Shown here: positions 47,174 to 54,359 of the stretch, in pieces
Numbering within the stretch: position 1 is the first letter of the stretch
How the letters are laid out: the number at the start of each line of letters is the position of its first letter
Assembly: GCA_900315745.1 (NCBI GenBank)
Contig: ONAG01000039.1
Coordinates: forward strand, 1-57,432
DNA length: 57,432 bases
Origin: an uncultured Prevotellaceae bacterium
GTDB lineage: Bacteria > Bacteroidota > Bacteroidia > Bacteroidales > Bacteroidaceae
Reading direction: 5' to 3'
The notes under the pieces: model-generated
What the model was told of the DNA's origin: nothing
The model's input: only the letters and a program-made list of their open reading frames with translations
Database searches by the model: none
Made by a program: the position numbers and the translations under genes

Positions 47174-47205
47174 AACTTAATATAATACACTTCAATCGAT
47201 ATGTT

Positions 47206-48668
47206 TTATAACATATGGGAAACTCCTATAAAATACAACAAGACATATCCCAAAACCATGCTGACGATACCTGTTACAACTCCTATTTTCGCCATGTCGT
47301 TTTGATGAACAAGGTTGGTGGCGTAAGCTAACGCATTGGGCGGTGTTGAAATGGGCAGCACCATGGCGCTGCTCGAAGCGATGGCAACACCAATGAGTAT
47401 TGTTGGAGTGCCGCCTATAGCCGACAGTTTATCACCCATGGCAGAGCAGACGACCACGAGAATGAGAGTGTGTAACAGAGGATTCCCGACAACAGCAGGA
47501 TGAGCATTGGTGAGAACTCACCAAAGGGGATGCTTTTGACAGCGAGTTCCGCCAACCCCGATTCATTCAGCCCGTAACCAAGTGCGAAACCACCTGCTAC
47601 CATCCAGATGACGCTCCAGTTGATCTCCTCCAAGTCACGACGATCTATAATGCCTGCCAACGAGAACACCACAAATGGTATCAGCGCAACTGTATAAGAA
47701 TTGATGCCTGTAACAGAATCGAGCAACCATAGGATTACAGTTACGATAAAAGTTATGATGACGATTTTGGTTTTTATACCAGGTTTCATTCCTCCTTCAA
47801 TGTCCAGTTCTATGGTCTTCTGGGTGAAAGGGAAAAGCCATTTCAGTATCATCCAACCGAAGAACAGCAAGAGCACTACAAGGGGAACCATGAAAAGCAT
47901 CCATTCTCCGAAGCCCAAATTCAGGTTCAGTCCTTCAGGGTCATTGAGATATTTCAGTGCTATGGTGTTGGGAGGAGTGCCTATAGGAGTTCCCATTCCA
48001 CCGAGGTTGGCTGCAACGGGTATGGAGAGTGCCAATGCAATCCTGCCTTTTCCTTCTGGTGGCAACTGTTTGAACACCGGAGTGAGGAACGTCAACATCA
48101 TCGCCGCCGTTGCCGTATTACTTACAAACATGGAGAAAAGGCCAGTGATGAGCAGGAAGCCCAACAGCACCATCTCGCTTTTCTTCCCGAATGGTTTTAG
48201 AAGCACTTTTGCCAACTGCGCATCAAGTCCCGTCTTAGTGGCTGCTATTGCCAAGATGAACCCACCTATGAACAACATGATGACAGGGTCGGCAAAACAT
48301 GCCATCACGCCCTTGTATGACAGGAGTTCTCCCACCTCTTCAGGGTTGCAAATCCATTTTATTCCCGAGTCGCTACAAAACAACAGCATCAGACCGATAA
48401 TGGCTACACTGGTTGCCCATGAAGGCACCACCTCAAACACCCACATCAACGTGGCAAAGGCGAAGATGGCTATGATACGCTGCTGAACCACGTTCAGCCC
48501 ATCTATGCCGAATGAACTACTTGGCAGATTCCACAGCAGAAGTGTAATCAACACCACCACGATGGCCTCTACCGTTTTCTTAAATACCCTTCCAGGCTGG
48601 AACCGCCTCTCAACACGCATGTTATGATATGCATCTACGAGGTGGAATCCATTGAAGTTCTTGAACAT
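47206..48668 (-). pseudogene. DASS (SLC13) dicarboxylate:Na+ symporter with an internal deletion
   Basis: The first part (48668 to 47415) is a DASS permease with many membrane segments and the first SNT motif, 'MFVSNTATAAMMLTF'. After 'LLLSGILCYTL' the frame is lost. The frame that continues from about 47466 reads LILVVVCSAMGDKLSAIGGT and runs to 47206 with the normal family C-terminus. What should lie between, 'SNFISNTATANLL...', is missing, so the second SNT (sodium and substrate) motif was removed by a deletion of roughly 40-50 bases that also shifted the frame. Family members carry succinate, fumarate or malate. A cobalamin riboswitch precedes the gene. The product is almost surely inactive. 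Confidence 0.8.
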
Positions 48669-48689
48669 GACAATCCCTTCCTTTGGTTT

Positions 48690-48711
48690 ATAAATTAAAA
48701 TTAAAAAAAGT
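48690..48711 (-). terminator. T-run before the DASS gene, possible riboswitch expression platform
   Basis: On the minus strand CTTTTTTTAA lies between the riboswitch and the start codon. A GGTG/CACC hairpin is found at 48732-48746. Whether these form a transcription terminator under B12 control cannot be settled by eye. Confidence 0.35.
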
Positions 48712-48744
48712 TGCTACTACCATCACCATACATCGTGGAGAGGT

Positions 48745-48935
48745 GGCATTTTCACCATAGGAAGGCTGGTCTTCTGACTTTTCTCCACCCCAAAGCGCCT
48801 TCTCGCCCAAAAGGACAATGGCTTGTTTTGCTTCAAGGCAATAACGGAGTTCACAGCTGCGGGACAGTTGAAGATTCACACTCACATTCCCAATTAAGCA
48901 CAACTAAGTGCACCTTCGTGGGCAACACATCTCTG
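48745..48935 (-). ncRNA. Cobalamin riboswitch
   Basis: The minus strand carries the conserved blocks in order: AATTGGGAATGTGAG (around 48881-48895), CTGTCCCGCAGCTGTG (48852-48867), the B12 box as GCCATTGT (48815-48822, consensus GCCACTGT), GGCGAGAAGGCG, and GTCAGAAGACC (48768-48778) followed by AGCCTTCC. Order, spacing and sequence agree with the AdoCbl riboswitch. It is placed between a good promoter and the DASS gene on the same strand. Family knowledge: binding B12 usually lowers expression of the downstream gene. Confidence 0.93.
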
Positions 48936-48945
48936 TTTTGCGGTG

Positions 48946-48977
48946 CAAAAGTATAAAGTTTTTCCATTCCGACCAAA
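48946..48977 (-). promoter_or_regulatory. Promoter of the riboswitch-DASS transcript
   Basis: On the minus strand TTTG (48977-48974) and TACTTTTG (48953-48946) are 20 bases apart, an exact match to the Bacteroidetes consensus. Expected transcription start is near 48940, just before the riboswitch. Confidence 0.75.
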
Positions 48978-49102
48978 TTTGGAGGCAAATTTCTACTGTT
49001 GAAAACAAGGACGATTACTTCTATCATGCCTCTCTTCTATAGATTCTTTGAGATGGCACGCAAAAAGACAAAAATTTTGTCAATTTATATTAAGAAAAAG
49101 TG

Positions 49103-49110
49103 TAATTTTG
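49103..49110 (+). promoter_or_regulatory. Putative -7 element of the DUF4421 gene
   Basis: TAATTTTG fits TAnnTTTG, 49 bases before ATG 49160. A TTTG at 49076-49079 is 23 bases upstream, slightly farther than usual. Confidence 0.45.
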
Positions 49111-49159
49111 CACAGGAAACGAAGCCATCAAAGCGTTAGGATTTATAAAGATAGCAAAA

Positions 49160-50182
49160 ATGGGTCAAGAATTGTTGGACAACATGACATGTGCTGCCAG
49201 ACCACTGACATATAGGAGTCGGATGGTCTTCATACTTGTTGTTTTGATAAGTGGTCTGACACAGCCTTTATCTGCACAGAACATCTTCCAACGTCTTGAT
49301 AGTACATTGAACGTGAACTACTACAAAGGCAACATAGACACCACCTATGTCACGCGACCAAAGGCGAAATGGACCGTCAAGGCTCGGTATAACTTGTCTG
49401 GAGCGGCAATCGAATCCGAAGGAATGGATAACGGCAGTCATTTCAAATCGGAAATGGATGCTGACTACAAATCCACGCTCAGCATTGGCATAAGCTATTT
49501 GGGTTTTTCTCTCAACATGGCTCTCAACCCCGCCAAAATGATGGGAAAGTACAAAGACTACGAACTGAATATCAACTCCTACGGCAAGCGTTTCGGGTGG
49601 GACTTCATCTACCAAGACGCACGCAACTTCACGGGATGGCACGACCAAGAGGGTATGGAACGTATCGAACTGCCAGCCGACATGCTTTCTGTAAAGACTC
49701 TTAACCTGAATGCATACTATGCCTTCAACAGCCGCCGCTTCTCCTACCCCGCCGCATTCTCGCAGAGCTACATCCAACGCCGCTCCGCTGGCAGTTTCCT
49801 TTTGGCTGCATCTGGAATGAGTCAGCATGCCCAGCTCGACTGGGAACAGAAGATGGAACTAAAGATAATGAACATCGGTATCGGCGCCGGCTATGGTTAC
49901 AACTACGTTCCCTCTCAAGGTTGGTTGCTGCACATCTCCGGCCTACCCACATTCATAGTCTATAGCCATACATCGATGACCTTCGGCGACACCCGTGTAC
50001 CACTACATTACCACTTTCCCGAGGTAATCATCACTGGTCGTGGTGCCATAGTCCGTCATAAAGGCAACATTTTTTACGGTCTGTCGATGGTATATAACTT
50101 CACAAATAATGGCAATGAGGGAAGCTTTGCCTTGCATAACCAGAAATGGCGGATACGCGCCTTTTTCGGCTTGCGTCTATAG
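49160..50182 (+). CDS. DUF4421 outer-membrane protein
   Basis: A 340-residue protein. The hydrophobic part of the signal peptide is MVFILVVLISGLTQPLSAQ; ATG 49160 or 49184 supplies the positive n-region. The mature protein has strands of a beta-barrel ('NINSYGKRFGWDFIYQDARN', 'MSVKTLNLNAYYAFNSRRFS' region) and ends in 'KWRIRAFFGLRL'. The segment 'RFSYPAAFSQSYIQRRSAGS' is typical of DUF4421 proteins. Function in the family is unknown. The gene is divergent from the riboswitch-DASS transcript. Confidence 0.75.
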   Translation: MGQELLDNMTCAARPLTYRSRMVFILVVLISGLTQPLSAQNIFQRLDSTLNVNYYKGNIDTTYVTRPKAKWTVKARYNLSGAAIESEGMDNGSHFKSEMDADYKSTLSIGISYLGFSLNMALNPAKMMGKYKDYELNINSYGKRFGWDFIYQDARNFTGWHDQEGMERIELPADMLSVKTLNLNAYYAFNSRRFSYPAAFSQSYIQRRSAGSFLLAASGMSQHAQLDWEQKMELKIMNIGIGAGYGYNYVPSQGWLLHISGLPTFIVYSHTSMTFGDTRVPLHYHFPEVIITGRGAIVRHKGNIFYGLSMVYNFTNNGNEGSFALHNQKWRIRAFFGLRL

Positions 50183-50331
50183 CAACTACAGTTGACAGCT
50201 TCCAACTTATTTACTGAACTTTCCCTCCCTGCCATTCACTATAGTTCCCGTGTTTTGCCCGCATCACCTTTCTGCGTCTGCTACCGGCGTGGTCAGCTGC
50301 GGACAAAAGCAAAAGAGGGAACTTTTTCATA
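50183..50331. other. Gap between convergent genes
   Basis: This 149-bp stretch separates the ends of two genes. AGTTCCC near 50243 and GGGAACT near 50314 are complementary but about 65 bases apart, so a terminator is doubtful. No gene is seen. Confidence 0.4.
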
Positions 50332-52104
50332 TTACAATCCGTTTACAAAAAACTTTTTGCCGTTCTTGATGTAAATTCCCTTCTGTGGAGAAGAGACTTT
50401 GCGGCCTTGCAGGTCATATACAACATTGTCGTTTGCCGTTTTTTCATAATCATAGCGCACAGCGTCGTTGATACCATCTGTCACATAGCTATTGACGGTC
50501 AGCGTAAGCAGTCCGATGATGCAGTCGCTCCATCCCGAGGGGGCAGAATAGAAGGCAAGAACATAGTCACCCTGCTCTGTAACGTCGAACTCGAATGCCT
50601 GCTGCTTAGGAGAGGCGAAGTTGTTCGAAGCCACATTGCCGATGTTGATGTCGGGAGTGTAAGTCTGGCTGGCAATACTTGTGCTGCCCGTGCGCCCCTC
50701 GACACTCAGTTCAACAGGACCGAAGTCGGGCATGTTCCAGTTGCAGATTTTGTATTTCAGCGTGTAATGGCCGGGAGATAGACTGAGCGTTGTGCCGCCA
50801 TCACTGAGACCGTACTTTGCCCAACCCTGATGGGCATTTCCATTGATGTTACGGAAATAAAGACCGTAATTGAACCCTCGTGTCGAGCCTGTGAACTGCA
50901 GCACGCGACAGCCAGACGAGTAACCGCTGCTATAACCCGTGCGACGCTCGCTGCTGTCGTAAGTGGTCCATCCTGCCGGCAGAGCGCCACCCTCGGTGAA
51001 AGCCGACGAGAGGGAGAGCGACGATGAGGGAGCCTGAAGTGTCACCTCGACGGTGCAAGTGCTTGTCTCGCCGTCGTTGTCGGTGGCCACCGCTTTCAGC
51101 GTGTGCTTGCCAGTGGTGGGAGCATGCAGCGTGGCATTGTAAGGTTGTGACGTGCAGGTGGCGAGTAGCGTCGTACCGTCATAGAATTCCACTTTCTCAA
51201 CGGTTCCGTTAGGGTCATCGGCTGTGGCAGTGATGTCAATGTCGGGGAACGCTGCCTCGCCCACGGGAGCAAAGCTGATGTACTTGCCGCCAGTAGCAGG
51301 CGCGGTGATTTTGACGTTTGGTGTAGTTTTGTTCAACGAGTAGTTCTTGCAGAAGTTCCAAATCTCCTTACCGGTATAAACTTGTGGTTCTTTGCAAATC
51401 CAGTGGCCTTTGTCCTTGAGTTCCAGGAGCCGCACTTCGACACCGTCGTTCCCTGGCCCCCAGATATGCATCTTTGCGCCGCTGAAGCCGTTGTAGTTGT
51501 TGATGACTTTGTCTGTCATAGAACAACCGTTATGTCTAATCCAGGGGTTCAATGCCGGTTGTACGCCTCCCCAATTGTCGGCTGTTCCCTGAATGTGAAG
51601 CAGGGGGATGGGGCGCAGGCCGGCTTTGGGCGTGACGACAGACGGACCACTACATGAAACAAAGGCGGCAATGATATTCGACATCTTGTTGATGGCATTG
51701 TACGTCAGCATACCACCCATGGAAAATCCGCCAAGATAAATACGATTACGGTCAATTTTGTGCTGCGTCACCATCTTTTCGATAATGGCCTTGATGAAGT
51801 TGATATCGCGGTCGCCACCTGTGTCCCACGCCCTATCAATGCCATTGGGGAAGACGCAAACAAACTTGGCGGTGTCGCAAACGGCTTCCATGCTCACGTT
51901 ATCATTCTTGAACTCGTTGAACTGCATCCAGTTGGCATCTTGATTGTATCCGTGACAGAAAATGAGCAACGGACGGTTCTCGCCTAAATTCTTAGGCACA
52001 ATGACATTATACGTGCGGGTGGTGCCGCCAACGGTAATGTTGTCTGCCTTTGAAGGCAGCAGACCTACTACGAGCAGGAGGAGTAAAAGTAGAGAATGTT
52101 TCAT
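50332..52104 (-). CDS. Secreted PHB-depolymerase-like esterase with Ig and C-terminal modules
   Basis: A 590-residue protein; ATG 52104 is preferred to 52119 since it starts the signal peptide directly. Residues about 25-260 form an alpha/beta hydrolase of the LpqC/CE1 type: 'LLIFCHGYNQDANW' (oxyanion region) and GGFSMGGM with nucleophile Ser128. Residues about 275-360 are an Ig-like domain ('VEKVEFYDGTTLLATCTSQP'), then a galactose-binding-like sandwich, and the tail VYDLQGRKVSSPQKGIYIKN. Feruloyl or acetyl esters are plausible substrates, more so than polyhydroxybutyrate. Its 3' coding part (50431-50580) is duplicated in inverted orientation at 54076-54225. Confidence 0.75.
   Translation of the reverse strand: MKHSLLLLLLLVVGLLPSKADNITVGGTTRTYNVIVPKNLGENRPLLIFCHGYNQDANWMQFNEFKNDNVSMEAVCDTAKFVCVFPNGIDRAWDTGGDRDINFIKAIIEKMVTQHKIDRNRIYLGGFSMGGMLTYNAINKMSNIIAAFVSCSGPSVVTPKAGLRPIPLLHIQGTADNWGGVQPALNPWIRHNGCSMTDKVINNYNGFSGAKMHIWGPGNDGVEVRLLELKDKGHWICKEPQVYTGKEIWNFCKNYSLNKTTPNVKITAPATGGKYISFAPVGEAAFPDIDITATADDPNGTVEKVEFYDGTTLLATCTSQPYNATLHAPTTGKHTLKAVATDNDGETSTCTVEVTLQAPSSSLSLSSAFTEGGALPAGWTTYDSSERRTGYSSGYSSGCRVLQFTGSTRGFNYGLYFRNINGNAHQGWAKYGLSDGGTTLSLSPGHYTLKYKICNWNMPDFGPVELSVEGRTGSTSIASQTYTPDINIGNVASNNFASPKQQAFEFDVTEQGDYVLAFYSAPSGWSDCIIGLLTLTVNSYVTDGINDAVRYDYEKTANDNVVYDLQGRKVSSPQKGIYIKNGKKFFVNGL
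50431..50580 (-). repeat. Inverted-duplication partner A (inside the esterase gene)
   Basis: This 150-bp coding stretch is present again, in reverse orientation and without gaps, at 54076-54225 with 8-9 mismatches (about 94-95 % identity by eye). It encodes EQGDYVLAFYSAPSGWSDC and on to the C-terminal tail. Confidence 0.9.
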
Positions 52105-52172
52105 TTTATTATGTTTCATTTGTTATTATTTGGATGATAATCAATGACGATGTCTTATTTGGTTTCACCATG

Positions 52173-52197
52173 TATCACGGGGACGGGGAAATTGATA
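52173..52197. repeat. REP-like element, copy 1
   Basis: A 25-bp sequence bounded by TATCA and TGATA with a CGGGGACGG core. It matches the element at 57066-57090 at 24 of 25 positions. The nearby GAGTCTTCT also recurs at copy 2, after seven extra bases. It lies between the esterase and DUF2207 genes. Confidence 0.8.
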
Positions 52198-52224
52198 CGA
52201 GTCTTCTCATATCCATGCCGCTGA

Positions 52225-53961
52225 TTAACGGATGCCGCCACCACCGCCTCTGCCAGAGAAGCCACCGCCGCCACCGCGATACGAAGAACGGCCTCCGCCA
52301 CCAGATGAGCGCGATGAAGAACTTCTGCTTCTATAAGACCTGACGGGCTCTTTCCGACTATTTACCATGATGTCGAATACGTGGTCTGTACCTTTAAATA
52401 CGGAGGCATACACTATAGGAAGGATATCGTTGTCGGATAGTTGAATGGCTACCTGGTCCATCTTGAAGAATTCTGGGTTGATGGCCTTCATGTCCTTTAT
52501 CACTTGCTCTGCGTTGCCATAGAGAGTGGCCCACACCATATAGTCGTTCCACAGTTTTGCTTCTGTCAGGTGGCGCTCGTTCATCAGTGTAAAGTCTTCG
52601 AGGAAACGTTTGAAGCCAAACACCTCGCAAACCTCGTCCTTGTGATTTTCATAAAATTCTAATGTTCGCATGGTGTGTAACGCATTTAAAAAGGATTTTA
52701 CAACTTTCCGATTGTTGTCGTTCTCCATGAACGTTTCCAACTCTTTAGGGTCGAGCACGTGGTTTTCGCCTGATGCTTTGTTGAAGATTTCATGCATCTT
52801 ATAAGCCAACGGCGACCAGTCTTTCTCTACAGGTAATTTTTCCTTCACAACGAAACGTTTCGCCATCTTGCCCGCTTCAGTCATCACAGGCTCAACGCTA
52901 AACACTCCTTCGTTGATTAGATGCAGAATGGTGGCGGATATGAGGCGTTTGTAATTGGGGGCTTTCCCGATATTAAATGCGTTTAGCATATCATTGGCCT
53001 GCTGCAAGTTGCCCTCCAGTGGAATGGATTTGAAATAGTCAACAGACTTGGTCCACGCCATTATTTGTTTTCGTTTCTTGCGTGACCTCGATCCACTGAA
53101 GTAGTATAATATACCACCCAAACAGACTATACTACCGCCCAAGATGCCCATTGCTGTGGGAGCGTTCATCCCCCCTTTGTCGTCACTCGATTGTTCTATG
53201 TCCACATCGACATAATCACTGCCCTCAAGGGCCAACTGCTTTTTGTGTTCAAAGGTGTCGTCTGTCGTTTGTATGGCTGGCTCCAACATCCCCTTGGGGA
53301 ATTGGGCCATGATGTAGAGGGCTGCTTCTGAGTCCATTGGCGCTGTGGTCTCTGCCACCATCGTCCCGTTCTCAAACCCAAGTTCACCGTAGAAGCGGAA
53401 CCCCCAGATGCCGCAGGTGTCGGGTGTGAAAACCAGTGTGGTGTCTGCACCCACGATGGTCACTTTGGCGTGTATGGGCTTCGGACTGACATTTTCGTCG
53501 AGAAACACGTGTCGGAAGGCGTCAGCATCGGGATATCCGCGCACCAGTCCCGTAATGGTGTAACTGGTGACGTAAGTGCGTTGCCCGCTGTCGCCGAGGC
53601 CCCAGCAGAGCTCGTAGCTACCGTTGCCTTTCTCCACTATACCGCAACGGCCAGCTTTCTCCGACCTGCTGCGGTCCACTTTCCATTCACCGATGTTTTC
53701 ATACCGCTGTCTGCTCTCATCGCTGACAGAAAGGTCTTTTACCGTACTTGGACTCATTTCACTCAGTCCGATGTAGCACTCCGTCCCCTTGTTGTCGATG
53801 GTCATCAGACGTGTCTCGGTGATGCGTGCGTCACCGTTTCTGCTCAACTCCACGCGGATGTCAAGATCGTGCAAAACAGACTGTGCAAAAACCATTGCAG
53901 ACGAAGCCCAGAGCATGAGCGCCAATGTGATCAATCTTGTGCCTTTTGCAGTTTCTTTCAT
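52225..53961 (-). CDS. DUF2207 membrane protein with Gly/Arg/Ser-rich tail
   Basis: A 578-residue protein with a signal peptide ending MVFAQ. Residues about 25-250 are the DUF2207 extracytoplasmic beta domain ('LHDLDIRVELSRNGDARITE'). A single clear membrane segment follows near residues 270-295 ('MGILGGSIVCLGGILYYFSG'), then a cytoplasmic helical region of about 250 residues. The C-terminus is a low-complexity tail of Gly, Arg and Ser. Such tails are usual in DUF2207 proteins. Molecular function is unknown. Its start has 398 bases upstream to the next gene, containing only the inverted-duplication fragment. Confidence 0.85.
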   Translation of the reverse strand: MKETAKGTRLITLALMLWASSAMVFAQSVLHDLDIRVELSRNGDARITETRLMTIDNKGTECYIGLSEMSPSTVKDLSVSDESRQRYENIGEWKVDRSRSEKAGRCGIVEKGNGSYELCWGLGDSGQRTYVTSYTITGLVRGYPDADAFRHVFLDENVSPKPIHAKVTIVGADTTLVFTPDTCGIWGFRFYGELGFENGTMVAETTAPMDSEAALYIMAQFPKGMLEPAIQTTDDTFEHKKQLALEGSDYVDVDIEQSSDDKGGMNAPTAMGILGGSIVCLGGILYYFSGSRSRKKRKQIMAWTKSVDYFKSIPLEGNLQQANDMLNAFNIGKAPNYKRLISATILHLINEGVFSVEPVMTEAGKMAKRFVVKEKLPVEKDWSPLAYKMHEIFNKASGENHVLDPKELETFMENDNNRKVVKSFLNALHTMRTLEFYENHKDEVCEVFGFKRFLEDFTLMNERHLTEAKLWNDYMVWATLYGNAEQVIKDMKAINPEFFKMDQVAIQLSDNDILPIVYASVFKGTDHVFDIMVNSRKEPVRSYRSRSSSSRSSGGGGRSSYRGGGGGFSGRGGGGGIR

Positions 53962-54075
53962 TTTCTGTCGTTTTGATTCTGCAAATTTACGTTATTCCTT
54001 TCAAACGACAATAATAATAATTGGAAAGTAATCGACACTATTTGAATTGATGAGAATCGTTATTGAGACAATCGC

Positions 54076-54225
54076 ACAGAGCAGGGTGATTATGTTCTTG
54101 CCTTCTATTCTGGCCCCTCGGGATGGAGCGACTGCATCATCGGCCTGCTTACGCTGACCGTCAACAGCTATGTGACAGCTGGTGTCAACGACGCTGTGCG
54201 CTATGATTATGAATGAACGGCAAAG
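54076..54225 (+). pseudogene. Fragment of an esterase C-terminus, inverted copy of 50431-50580
   Basis: The plus strand reads EQGDYVLAFYSGPSGWSDC and continues to 'VNDAVRYDYE', then TGA where the esterase gene has AAA. No start or domain precedes it. The rest of the gap 53962-54359 shows no gene. With its partner it forms a 150-bp inverted repeat around the DUF2207 gene. Confidence 0.85.
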
Positions 54226-54359
54226 AAGACTCCCATTTATGCTGTTTTCATTTTGGGTAGATTCTTTATTTCTGATTATCAAAAAGATGCAATTGGTGCG
54301 CGCCCAAATTTATGGACAATTCATGGTAATTCGCATGAAAAAGGGCACCATGCCGACAT

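Noticed and set aside
47701-48486. Open frame of 261 codons on the plus strand
   Set aside because: It is the shadow of the DASS transporter gene; the minus frame has the family motifs.
48688-48903. Short open frame of 71 codons on the minus strand
   Set aside because: It overlaps the cobalamin riboswitch, whose conserved blocks explain the sequence.
54001-54282. Minus-strand open frame of 93 codons beside the DUF2207 gene
   Set aside because: It is antisense to the esterase fragment at 54076-54225 and has no start signals or domain.
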